Assembly: GCA_030847615.1 (NCBI GenBank)
Contig: JAUMIR010000001.1
Span: forward strand, 84,989,501 to 85,053,500
DNA: 64,000 bases
Source: Gambelia wislizenii
Taxonomy: Eukaryota; Chordata; Lepidosauria; Squamata; Crotaphytidae
Direction of reading: 5' to 3'
The translations under genes were made by a program, and so were the position numbers. The notes beneath the pieces are model-generated. The model did no database searches and was not told the origin of the DNA. It worked only from the letters and a program-made list of their open reading frames with translations. This document shows positions 55,011 through 64,000 of this stretch, one piece after another (position 1 is the stretch's first letter; each line of letters opens with the position of its first letter).

Positions 55011-56770
55011 GCTCCCACTTTGGAAGAGACCTTTAAGGCCATACAGCAGTTGAAAAATGGCAAGGCAGCTGGGATTGATGGAATCCCACCTGACGTTTGG
55101 AAACACTGAGGTCATGCACTCCATGATAAATTCCACTAACTCCTTGTGAATTGCTGGGGGAAAAGGGGAATTGCCATCAGATTTCCGAGATGCAGTCCTC
55201 ATCACCCTGTAAAAGAAAAAAAGGATCAAAATCCGATTGCTCAAACTATCGAGGCATAACACTGCTCTCTATTGCTGGAAAAATCCTTACAAGGATACTA
55301 CTGAACAGATTAGTTCCTGCTGTTGCAGAAGAACTTCTTCCTGAAAGCCAATGTGGCTTCAGAGCCAATAGGAGTACTACAGATATGGTATTTGCCCTTA
55401 GACAACTGCAAGAAAGGGAGCAGAACAAGGATCTCAATGTAACATTTGTCGACCTCACCAAAGCCTTCGACATTGTGAGTAGAACAGGTCTGTTGCAGAT
55501 CCTGGAAAGACTAGGATGTCCCCCCAAATTCCTTAAAATGATTATCTTGCTACACGAGGGCCAGCGCGATCAAGTCAGATATGGCGATGCTCTTTCAGAG
55601 CCCTTTCTAATAACTAATGGAGTGAAGCAAGGTTGTGTTCTTGCTCCAACTTTCTTTACAATCTTCTTCAGCATGATGATCCAAAGGGCTATGGCAGAGC
55701 TCGAAGAAGAAGACGGCATCTATATACGTTACCGTACTGATGTTAGCTTGTTTAACTTAAGCCAACTAAGGGCTCGCACTAAGACTCTATCTAGTCCGTG
55801 TGCTGCTCTTCGCTGATGATGCTGCCCTTGTTGCCCACACAGAAGCAGCTCTGCAGCACCTAACATCCTGCTTCGCAACAGCTGCAGAGCTGTTTGGGCT
55901 AGAAGTCAACCTGAAGAAAATAGAAGTTCTTTACCAGCCTGCACCACAGGACGAAAACCACCATCCCCACATTGCCATTGGCAAATCTGTGCTCAAGTCC
56001 GCTCAGCAGTTCACCTACCTGGGAAGCATCATCTCCTCAGATGCCAAGATTGACAAAGAGATTGATCACAGATTAGCAAAGGTATATAGCGCATTTGGAA
56101 GACTTTACAAAAGAGTCTGGAGCAATAAACCCCTGAGGCAAAGCACAAAAATCAGTTTGTATAGAGCCATTGTACTGTCTATTCTCCTTTATGGATCTGA
56201 AACATGGGTCACCTATCGCCACCACCTATGACTCCTCGAACGCTTTCATCAGCACTGTCTACGCACAATCCTAAATATACACTGGACTGACTATGTGATG
56301 AATGTTGCTGTCCTTGAGCAAGCAGGGATCACCAGCATTGAGGCCATGATATTGAGAACACAGCTGCGCTGGGCAGGTCACATTTCTAGGATGGAGGACC
56401 ATTGCCTCCCAAAAATAGTACTCTATGGTGAACTCGCCACGGGTCAGCGTAAGAGGGGCGCTCCAAAAAAGCAATACAAAGACTCCCTGAAACAGCATCT
56501 CAGGCTCAGCCAAATTGATCACCAACAGTGGTCCGCCCTGGCCTCACATCGGGAGTCATGGAGACGCACTATCCACAATGCTGCAGCCTTATTTGAGAGC
56601 TCACGCTGAACAAGTCTTGAAGAGAAATGACAATGCAGAAAGAATCAGAACCTGGAAACATTACCCAAGGAGACCTTCTGCTGTGCTTTCTGCAACCAGA
56701 CTTTTTTATCTCGGATTGGCCTTTTTAGTCATCAGCGCGCTTGCAGAAAGTGTGGGATGAGTCCTTCCTG
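55011..56770 (+). pseudogene. RT and C-terminal finger of RTE-like copy F
   Basis: The RT blocks are 'NRLVPAVAEELLPESQCGF', 'FVDLTKAFD', 'NGVKQGCVLAPTFF' and the active site F-A-D-D at 55809-55820. The frame changes by one base just before the active site (frame 55151-55816 ends, frame 55800-56231 begins), as in copy A. Later blocks are 'LYGSETWVTYRHHL' and 'QLRWAGHISRMEDH'. Stops at 56229 and 56607 break the C-terminus. A Cys/His finger lies near 56680-56745. Confidence 0.85.
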
Positions 56771-56949
56771 AAGCTTCCTTTGCGAAGAAAAGCCAGAGGA
56801 GGACTGGGAAAAAGAAATGGGAGGTGGCTCATAACAGAAAGGACCTTATCTCATAAAAAAAAATGGAGAACTTAACTATAGCACACTGAAATGGCATCAG
56901 CAATTACAAACAACATTACATACATGGCATTACTACATACATTACTAAT

Positions 56950-57115
56950 CCACATCAGCAGGGGAAATGGTGGTGATGGTGGCTGCAATGATGGGCTGGC
57001 ATTCTGTTTGGACACTGGCTCATTTTCTCCAGGTAATGCGGGCAGAATGGGCTAGATCCGGAGCCAGGATATGCCAGTGGGGAGCTGGTGTATTCTGGCT
57101 GATGTAGATAAGCAC
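56950..57115. mobile_element. fragment of the TIR DNA transposon family of 17453-17961
   Basis: 'gagccaggatatgccagtgg' and 'ctgatgtagataagcacc' are the inverse of the left end of 17453-17961 ('gagccaggatatac'). Confidence 0.5.
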
Positions 57116-57189
57116 CCAGTTTTCCTCTGATTTTTTGACTGCAGTTAATAACAGTTATTTTTGTTAATAACAGAGGAAAACTTTCCCTA

Positions 57190-57720
57190 TTTCAGTACCT
57201 TCATTGTCTGAATTAAATTTATGTAAATAATCTGTGGTCATCATTTTTTATTCCCTGAATGTTTAAGTGTAAACCTTCCTTTTCACTTGCTTCCTCGAGG
57301 GGCCTCAGTAATCGTTTCAAGTCTTTGCTATTTTCTGCTAGTAGTATGGTGTCATCTAAATATCATAAATTGTTGATGTTCCTTTTCCTAATTTTCACAC
57401 CTCCTTCCTCAGAGTCTAATTCAGCTTGGTGTACAATACATTCAGCATACAAGTTAAGCAGATAGGGTGATAACATGCAGCCTTGTCTGACCCCCTTGTC
57501 AGTTGAAAACTATTTTGTTTTTCATGTTCTGTCATAATGGTGGCCTCTTGTCCTGAGTACTGTACAAGTTATACATTAGGATAATCAAATGTTGTGGTAC
57601 ACACATTTCTTTAAGAGCAATCCACAGTTTTTTATCATGTCATCGTGATCTATACATGTCAGCCATAACTCTGAGGAATACTGGGTGAACACTGTAAGGA
57701 TGGCCCTACTTTAAGAGGGT
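57190..57720 (-). mobile_element. BovB (RTE) LINE RT fragment
   Basis: On the minus strand the phrase 'RQGCMLSPYLLNLYAE' is followed by 'NINNL', a stop, and 'YLDDTILLAEN', the BovB RT block around the active site (usual Y-A-D-D is here Y-L-D-D). A region 5' of it (about 57530-57700) has upstream RT words. Both ends are truncated. Confidence 0.8.
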
Positions 57721-58289
57721 TGTACTTAAACATGTGTCTTGTGACCTAAGAGCAACTTCTCAGTAGGTGGTTGTTATCTATGGTGGCAGCAGTTATAGGC
57801 CATTCCTCTAACAGACTGAGGGATCCAGGACCTCATTACAGAAGCAGAAGTCACCTTTTCCCTGTGGTAATCACTGTGTATGCAAAAGCAAGCAGTGGGC
57901 AACCCTACATTACTGTGCTGGTGCAGGTTTTCAACCACCAGCATTTAATAGGGGCTTGAACATAGTATCTGTCTTTCCCACTTATAATGGCTTCCTAATT
58001 AGTTAAATGGTAAATAAAAATTAAACTGTTTACTGCATTTCTGTGTCTTTAATGCTTACTGCATTTCTGTGTCATTAATGCAAGAACATAACAAGTTTTC
58101 TTTTTGTTTTTAAGTTTTTAAAAAAAGAGAGCGAGAAGCCTGTAGATACCTCCTCATACTCACATACATTTCTTCTATCTCTTGCAAAAGAAATTCGCAT
58201 TATTTGAAGCCAACACTTATTTAGAACATGGTTAGATATTAAATACATTGATTTAGTCTTAATATTGGTATAAAATAATATTTTTATTA
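57721..58289. repeat. anonymous; one 27-bp tandem duplication
   Basis: 'tactgcatttctgtgtc' followed by 'ttaatgct' is repeated head to tail at about 58031-58082. No gene is recognised. Confidence 0.45.
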
Positions 58290-58513
58290 GAGTAAGTGTT
58301 TTCAGACTAGGACTCTGGTGTCTAGGGTTAGAATCTCTGCTCTGTCATGGAAACCCACTGGGTGACCTTGGGCAAGTCACACTCCCTGAGCCTCAGAGGA
58401 AGGCAAAGGCAAACCCTCTATGAACAAATTTGCCAAGAAAACCCCATGATAGGTTTGCCTTAGGGTCGCCACACGTTGGAAACGACTTGAAGGCATGCAG
58501 CAACAACAAGAAG
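58290..58513 (+). mobile_element. tRNA-derived SINE with BovB-type tail
   Basis: Sense copy: 'actaggactctggtgtctag', 'aacccactgggtgaccttgg', 'agcctcagaggaaggc' and the tail 'ttggaaacgacttgaaggca' then 'cagcaacaacaag'. The A-box end is eroded. Confidence 0.8.
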
Positions 58514-59674
58514 TGTAAGTAAGAATTTGGTTCTTAATTTTTATAGAAATTTGTCAACACATTTTGAAACAAATGTGTAACAAATTCAGCACACATTCTG
58601 AAGGGAATAGAACAGTCACAAAAGTTCTTCCTTTAAATAATTATGCCTTCTTTACTGTCCCACCATTTCTTGGATTAAGTTTTTCTCTTCCTTTGAGCAG
58701 AAACAAAAGTAATTTTTTTTCAGATTCTGTTTTTTATTTGTGATTTAATTTAATTTTTTTCTCTTCCTCTCCATATGGAGCACAGTTAAATTAAGGTGGG
58801 GGGGGGACACACTTGAAAGAAGACTTGGAAAGAGCTTGTGTTTTTTCCAAGAGTCTGGTACAGCTGCTAATTTGTGGAAAACCTCAGTGGAAAGTAAGCA
58901 AGATGGCAGCATCGTTTTACATGAGAATTCGGAAATGGCCTAATTCCAGTCCTTGGCTGACTCTGTGACTTGGGTTTCAGCGCCAAAGCTTCAAGTAGTG
59001 TCATGTCATTTTTAGAGATAATGTTGATACAGCTGTGGGGGACTCTGATGTTCTTCTTTAATGTGGAATTTTTGCTGTTCACTCAAAGTGAAGCCTCACT
59101 GATTTGTGATGTTTGTCTTTGCTCAATAGATTATGGTGAATATGTTGAGAAAAACTGAAAATAGGCTTCCTTTTTCTTGTTTATAGAAACATGTTCTAGC
59201 CAAACCTCAAAAAGTCATGAACTTTGGCAAAGTTTTAAGCTGAATTTGTACTTGGTGGCCCAGGGAAATTCTCAGCATGACTCTAACAATCACTTAAAAA
59301 AAAAAAAAACTGCACCCAGTTTTGGCCTGTATGCAGAGCCATGCTAACCTCTTACTTACAGACTGTGTCCAATCCAAATACAGGGAGAAAAAGATAACAA
59401 AGGCAATGTCTCTGAGGACTGGGAACATTGTAGAGTCCTGTATAAATGTCAAGAAGGTTTAATCAACTAATTGATGTCAATAATCAAAGACCTTTGATAA
59501 ATTAAAAAGGTGCCTTCAATTGTGAAGCGATTTCATAAGAAAATATTGTTTTGAACACAAACACTTGCCAACTCATGGATGGAAAGTAACTTCTTAGATT
59601 AAACTCATTCACAATGGATGAAAGTCCTCTACGGAGATGGTGCTGTGATTTATGTGCATCATCTAAGTCAGGGG
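58514..59674. other. anonymous sequence
   Basis: No gene or dated repeat is recognised. A short region near 58860-59160 is relatively rich in long frames on both strands (60-70 codons) but shows no family motif. Confidence 0.35.
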
Positions 59675-59679
59675 CAGCA

Positions 59680-60077
59680 TGTAAGGTGATATAGCATGCA
59701 CTAGGAACCTAAACAGGTCTAGGCAGCATATACTAATCAACAGAGTGTTGTTCCTTCAGGCATCAGAATAAAGGCACAGACACAGGCTTGTGTCTAAGAT
59801 AAACTTCTATTTACTTGAGCATAATGAAGAGTATTTACAGATATATATATAGCATTCAAAAGAAAAACATCTTCCCTCTGTGAAATCCAACACAAAACTG
59901 CTTAGCTCTCAGCCCAGCTCTGCACCAGCTCAGCTCCTGGGCTCAGTCAATATTGATACATTTATCCAGCTAGCTTCTGCAAATTGCTGCCAGCTAACTC
60001 TGCAGAACTGTGCAGACTGCTTGCTACATTCCAGCTCTTTATAGGAGAAATTTACTGTATGTCCCAATATTGTGACA
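59680..60077 (-). mobile_element. 3' LTR of the Copia element, 398 bp
   Basis: On the minus strand it starts TGTCACAATATTGGGACA and ends ...CCTTACA. A purine stretch 'agcgggg' precedes it (60078-60084 on the plus strand as ccccgct). It differs from the 5' LTR by scattered substitutions and small indels, so the insertion is not recent. Confidence 0.92.
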
Positions 60078-60154
60078 CCCCGCTATATTTATCCTTAAAG
60101 AGCTGTATTTAAGCACATTGCATCATACCAAACTTAGATAACATATACTTGTAT

Positions 60155-61415
60155 TTAACAGGTCCTAAGTGCTTTAGTAAACATGCTAGCTTCACTGTCC
60201 ACATAACATTGCAATTTAACCATTTTCTGCTCTTCCTGGGGTAACTTCAATATCTCATTTAAATTGTTAGGTTCACATGTAACCTGACACAGCCTGACAG
60301 CATTATCCAATGTGAAACTTTGAGGGGGCACTCCTTTTGTTACATGATCAGACCTTCTGGGTATTGGAAATTGTGGCACCTCAGGATTCTCATCATTTCT
60401 TTCTGCCTACTTAGAAATTTCCCCCTGTTGCACTTCAGTTTTAATTACTACAGAGGTTTTTGCATTTGCATCAGGCATAACTGGCTCTTGCACTTGCTGA
60501 GATTCCTGTGCACCTCCATTTATAGGCAGAAGCACCTCAGAGTTTGAGTTAACTTGGCTCGAGGTGCTGTGTTCTTCAAACTGGGCATTCCTGGAAATTA
60601 AGACTTTGCCATTTCCAAGTGCAAACCTATAAGCTTTAGAGCCACTCTGATATCCCACAGATCTTAGACTCTGTGCTGTAGGAGATCACTTTCTCCTTAA
60701 AATCTTGAGTATGTTAACCCATGCAAAACTCACAAAAATTCTTAGATGCTTTACTGAAGGGTTTTTATTAACCAACAAAAAATATGGAGTATCCTGTACC
60801 ACAGACTTCCGCAGTCTGATATACAAATAATTGTCAGTTAAGATTGCCTCGCCCCAGTATTTCTGATCCATAATGGAATCATACATTATTGCAAAACACT
60901 GAATCTACATTCTGCAATGCTATTTTGGCTGAGCGTAAAGGAGGTGGAGTGTCTGTGGAAGATGCCCCTCTGTTTTAGCCATTTCTGCAGTTTATCTGAC
61001 TTAAATCCCCCCTGCCCCCAAATCACTTTGCATGCAACCAATCTGAACCTGGTGCTTCGTCTCAACATAATTGCACCAGTTTTGGAATGTTTCAAACATG
61101 TTTTTCAATAAATACGGAATCCAAACCTTGAAAAATAACCAACAATTACCATGGCATATCTGGCCCCTCCCAAAGATGAAAAAAAAGTGATCAGTTAAAT
61201 CAGTATGTACCATCTCAAAAATTCTTAGATTTCCTATCACTGAATTTAAGAATTGGTAATACCTTTGATTTGCTCTGCTTGCAAATTGAACAATCTAAGA
61301 AAAGATCACAGTTGTTCACTTTTAAATCATAACACACCTCAGGCATTTGTTTCAAAATCTTATAACTAGCATGGCCCATTCTTCTGTGCATCAAATGTAT
61401 GCAGTCATTATGCAT
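60155..61415 (-). pseudogene. decayed GAG-pre-integrase, integrase and pol end
   Basis: The frame 61415-61215 has the HHCC finger region 'HRRMGHASYKIL' and 'CSICKQSK'. The next frames (61240-60886) retain integrase pieces such as 'FEMVHTDLTDHFF' and 'WLKQRGIFHRHSTSFT' with frame breaks. Further frames (60886-60407) cover the region after integrase. The last frame (60379-60155) goes from the pre-RT segment 'EPNNLNEILKLPQEEQK' straight to 'MFTKALRTC', which resembles the end of RNase H. The whole RT is gone. Confidence 0.85.
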
Positions 61416-62610
61416 TTAGAGTGTTAGTCATTACAGCCTGGGCTAAACCAGCTTTGGGGTGCATATAATAAAGCTGATTTTTCAATCCCCCCTCTGCACA
61501 AACATTTCCTTCCTTTAAAATAAAACATTTCTTGCTAGTAAAGGTAATCTCATACCCCTCTTCTGTTAGTGAACTTACAGAGAGTAAAGAAATTTCAAGT
61601 GAGGGCACATACACCACTTTGTCAACATTTTGACCTAAACATGAAATAAAACATTTCCCCTCTCCCTTCACAACAGATCTCTGGCCATCAGCAAGTCTCA
61701 CATGTTGACTTCTGGATTTAGATATCTCTACAAATTCAGAGTTATCATTAGCTATATGCACACTGCAGCCACTGTCCAGAACGCACAACGTCTGATCAGA
61801 TGGATTGTCCTTTCTCACCACTGCAGACATGGCCACTGTGCAGTATGGCTCTTCTTCCTTTTTCGCCTTGGATTTGAAGCCACTGTTCTTTTTCTGCTTA
61901 TTAGGACACTGTCTTGCAAAATGCATAGCAGAACCACAGGTCCAGCATTTCTCCTCTGCCTCTGTCCCTTTGCCATTCACCACTTTATGGCTGTTGGAGT
62001 CATCAGGCTTTTTCCTTGGCTTGCAGTGTTTTTCTTCCTCCCTTCGCTGTTTGTGTCTCTCTTCCTCCTTGAGTAGGCAGCTGCTGATATAATTCACAGA
62101 CAGCTGTGTCTCTGGAATTGCTTCCACACTGTTTATTAGTGCATCAAAACTGGAATCTAGGCTACTCAAGATTATGTAGACCTTCTCTGGATCTTCATAA
62201 TCCAGCCCAGCTTGATGCAGCTTCCCAAATAGAGAACGAACATAGGCCAGGTGCTGACTTACATCATCATCAGGTTTCAGCTGTTCCTTGTAGAGCTTTT
62301 TTGTGAGTAGGATTGTGGATCCTGATGTCTCACACATATAAAAAGCTCTTAAAGCATCCCAGCATTCCTTGGCTGTGTTCAAATCACAAACATAGGTCAA
62401 CTTTGAATCTTCCAGCCCCAAAATAATAGAAGCATGCACCTTTTCTTCTGCCTTCCTTTCAGGAACAGTTGGAGCTACAGCAATGTGAAGAACTGGGTCC
62501 CAAATTCCCTCTATTCTCAAATACATCAGCATCTTCAAGCTCCAATCCAGGTAGTTGCACTCATTCAGCCTTTCAAAAGGTAGCCCACTCATACTCTGCG
62601 CAGACGCCAT
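61408..62610 (-). CDS. Copia gag-protease polyprotein, 400 codons
   Basis: This is the longest intact frame in the window. It starts at an ATG in good context (A at -3, G at +4). Residues 1-190 or so are the UBN2-type gag ('NYLDWSLKMLMYLRIEG', 'AKECWDALRAFYM', 'LSSLDSSFDALINSV'). A zinc knuckle C-x2-C-x4-H-x4-C ('CWTCGSAMHFARQC') follows near residue 222, and the aspartic protease motif 'LDSGCSVHIAND' near 274. It ends just before the GAG-pre-integrase block, where a frame break separates it from integrase. Gag forms the particle and protease would process the polyprotein. The frame is open, but the element lacks RT and cannot move by itself. Confidence 0.9.
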   Translation of the reverse strand: MASAQSMSGLPFERLNECNYLDWSLKMLMYLRIEGIWDPVLHIAVAPTVPERKAEEKVHASIILGLEDSKLTYVCDLNTAKECWDALRAFYMCETSGSTILLTKKLYKEQLKPDDDVSQHLAYVRSLFGKLHQAGLDYEDPEKVYIILSSLDSSFDALINSVEAIPETQLSVNYISSCLLKEEERHKQRREEEKHCKPRKKPDDSNSHKVVNGKGTEAEEKCWTCGSAMHFARQCPNKQKKNSGFKSKAKKEEEPYCTVAMSAVVRKDNPSDQTLCVLDSGCSVHIANDNSEFVEISKSRSQHVRLADGQRSVVKGEGKCFISCLGQNVDKVVYVPSLEISLLSVSSLTEEGYEITFTSKKCFILKEGNVCAEGGLKNQLYYMHPKAGLAQAVMTNTLNA

Positions 62611-62784
62611 CTTAGCAGTTCAGCAAACTATCAAGTACCTCTCACAGTCCTGCTTCTCACCATCAGATCAGCAGTCTTGGTCAGGAACTTCCAGACAGTT
62701 CACCACAGCTCACAGGCATCCACAGGTCACTGTAGACTGGTGCTACTGGTCAGACTGGTGTAGACTGGCGCAGTGTGGTGTAGG
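62611..62784 (-). other. Copia leader between PBS and gag, with short repeats
   Basis: It contains several imperfect copies of 'gtagactggtg' and 'actggtca' on the plus strand. No coding sequence. It may hold packaging signals, but none can be named. Confidence 0.6.
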
Positions 62785-62798
62785 CTGGGTCCATAACC
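62785..62798 (-). promoter_or_regulatory. primer-binding site matching initiator tRNA-Met anticodon region
   Basis: Directly after the 5' LTR (minus strand) the sequence is GGTTATGGACCCAG. Drosophila copia and relatives use an internal cut of initiator tRNA-Met, pairing near the anticodon (GGTTATGGGCCCAG); the site here differs at one base. It is therefore a half-tRNA primer site rather than a 3'-CCA type. Confidence 0.8.
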
Positions 62799-63180
62799 TG
62801 TCAGGTGATATAGCATGCACTAGGAACCTAAACAGGTCCAGGTAACATGTAATAAACAGCAGAATGTTGTTCCTTCAGGCATCAGAATAAAGGCACAGAC
62901 ATAGGCTTGTGTCTAAAATAAACTTGTGTTTACTTGAGCATAATGAAGAGTATTACAGATATATACAACATTCAAAAGAAAAACATCTTCCCTCTGTGAA
63001 ATCCAACACAGAACTCTCAGTCCAGCCCTGCACCAGCTCAGCTCCTGGGCTCAGTCAATATTGATACATTTACCCAGCTTCTGCAAATTGCTCCAGCTAA
63101 CTCTGCAGAACTGTGCAGACTGTTTGCTACATTCCAGCTCTTTACCGGAGAAATCTACTGTATGTCCCAATATACTAACA
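62799..63180 (-). mobile_element. 5' LTR of the Copia element, 382 bp
   Basis: On the minus strand it starts TGTTAGTATATTGGGACA and ends ...CACCTGACA, followed at once by the primer-binding site. It contains 'tttattctgatgcctgaagg' near the presumed RNA start and polyadenylation region. Confidence 0.92.
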
Positions 63181-63185
63181 CAGCA

Positions 63186-63305
63186 AACATCTGGGCCTCC
63201 AGATATTGTTGGACTACAACCCTCTTGTTCCCTAGCCAGAGCAGCCAGTAGTGAGGGATCAAGAAGTTCAACAAGACCTAGAAGACCACACATTCTCCAT
63301 CCTTG
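63186..63305. repeat. foldback MITE, 110-bp family
   Basis: 'gggcctccagatattgttgg' and 'ttcaacaagacctagaagac' are the edges. It abuts the target duplication of the Copia element, so Copia inserted at or very near its end. Confidence 0.6.
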
Positions 63306-64000
63306 ATCTGAAAGCAATGCTTTTTGTTTTACTTGTACCCAAATTTACACAGATTTCAATGAACCACTGAAAACTACATTATTAATTGCCTTCAATTTCT
63401 CTCATGCAGCAATACCTATCAGCAGCAGCAGCAACATCCACTTCAAATTCTTTACAAGTTCCAGCACCAGTATGAACTGAAAATACTGTTTTATTTTCAG
63501 TGATTGTGCAAAAGTGCCAGAAAGTTCAGTAGCGATTATAGAAACATCTGCAACTTCTTCAGTTCATTTTTCCTCTTTACAGCTGGACATAATTATGTTT
63601 CAATGGCAAAAGAAACCACTAAAGGAAAAGAAGAGAAGAAGGACATGCTTCCTAGTGTGAAAGCTTTGACACATGCAGACAATTTGCTTTCTTGCAAAAT
63701 GGTTATTGGTACTATAAATGGAAATGGTTATCTGGAAAGAGGGAGAGAAGAGAAGAGAGACATACACACAGAGATTGGGAACACATGAGGGAAAAGAGTT
63801 GCGGCTGAAAGCCCTTGGTATGAAACTCTTGAAGGTCCAACACCTACATCACCACTGTGGCATTGGAGGGAGAGAGAGAGTTTATTCCCTATGAATGAAT
63901 CTGATTAAGCTATAGTTACTTTTGAAGAACAGACTCATAGAGTGTGTTGATCACATGGAAGGGCTGTGATCAACTTATAGTTATAACCTTTAAAGCCCTA
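63306..64000. other. anonymous sequence
   Basis: No gene or dated repeat is recognised. A 94-codon plus-strand frame (63504-63788) has a charged, low-complexity end and no family motif. Confidence 0.35.

Larger units (their letters stand above)
53357..56802 (+). mobile_element. nearly full-length RTE-like LINE copy F
   Basis: It starts within the 5' untranslated region at 'ctgctcaaggctgaccc', equivalent to about 16107 in copy A, and runs to the common 3' end 'gaagaaaagccagag'. ACTGGG beside both ends (53351-53356 and 56803-56808) is a candidate 6-bp duplication. Domains in order: APE endonuclease, linker, RT, C-terminal Cys/His finger. Frameshifts and stops break the ORF in several places. 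Confidence 0.9.
59680..63180 (-). mobile_element. Ty1/copia LTR retrotransposon with deleted RT, 3501 bp
   Basis: Two direct LTRs (59680-60077 and 62799-63180) with TG...CA ends and a perfect 5-bp duplication CAGCA (59675-59679 and 63181-63185) bound the element. On the minus strand: 5' LTR, primer-binding site, gag, protease, GAG-pre-integrase, a decayed integrase, then a jump to the end of pol and a short polypurine tract before the 3' LTR. Gene order protease-integrase is the copia order. RT and most of RNase H are deleted (junction near 60220). Confidence 0.95.

Noticed and set aside
55780..55820. Programmed ribosomal frameshift in the RTE-like RT
   Set aside because: No obvious slippery heptamer or downstream structure could be identified, and other frame breaks show the copies are dead. 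A shared mutation is simpler.
61702..62092. Plus-strand frames of 95 and 124 codons
   Set aside because: They lie antisense to the Copia gag-protease frame and have no family motif.

Overview
The window looks like nuclear DNA of a squamate reptile, probably a lizard. The evidence is the repeat combination: CR1 ends with ATTCTATG tails, L2 ends, BovB LINE pieces with tRNA-derived SINEs carrying a BovB-type tail, a Penelope-like element, an abundant RTE-like LINE, Ty1/copia elements, and many hAT, Tigger-like and Harbinger-like non-autonomous DNA transposons. This is inferred from repeat content; no host gene fixes the species. I found no host exon, tRNA or rRNA gene. Every substantial open reading frame I can identify belongs to a transposable element. 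The window is intergenic or deep-intronic sequence built from nested insertions.

Layout. 1-12 kb: small MITEs (Tigger-like at 196-448 and 6517-6755, foldback elements, a hAT MITE at 8893-9289), a Penelope-like 3' end (3350-3960), microsatellites and long anonymous stretches. 12.0-16.6 kb: a full-length RTE-like LINE (copy A, minus strand) with a 10-bp target-site duplication, interrupted by a CR1 with its own duplication. 17-25 kb: a DNA transposon, an L2 3' end, and a cluster of RTE-like copies B and E inside a possible TIR pair. 26.5-27.7 kb: a Harbinger-like element and another TIR element. 28-34 kb: SINEs, Tigger-like and foldback MITEs. 34.0-35.5 kb: a hAT element with an 8-bp duplication and a transposase C-terminal remnant. 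37-42 kb: more Harbinger-like, TIR and Tigger-like elements. 42.6-45.0 kb: RTE copy C fused to an L2 piece, then a tiny deleted Copia element. 46.6-47.5 kb: RTE copy D. 48-53 kb: Tigger-like elements, SINEs and a BovB piece. 53.4-56.8 kb: nearly full-length RTE copy F (plus strand). 57.2-57.7 kb: BovB RT piece. 59.7-63.2 kb: a Copia element with both LTRs, a 400-residue gag-protease ORF and a 5-bp duplication, but no RT.

How the parts relate. BovB supplies the 3' tail of one SINE class and L2 the tail of another, so both autonomous partners and their parasites are present. The RTE-like family has six copies here. The long copies A and F share disabling lesions, which suggests trans mobilisation or an already broken source. 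The two observations I rate highest are (1) a composite unit, antisense L2 end plus 5'-truncated RTE 3' end, present twice with the same internal junction and different flanks, and (2) three Harbinger-like non-autonomous transposons that keep a splice-site layout (donor, short intron, acceptor, small exon, donor) although no coding sequence is visible.
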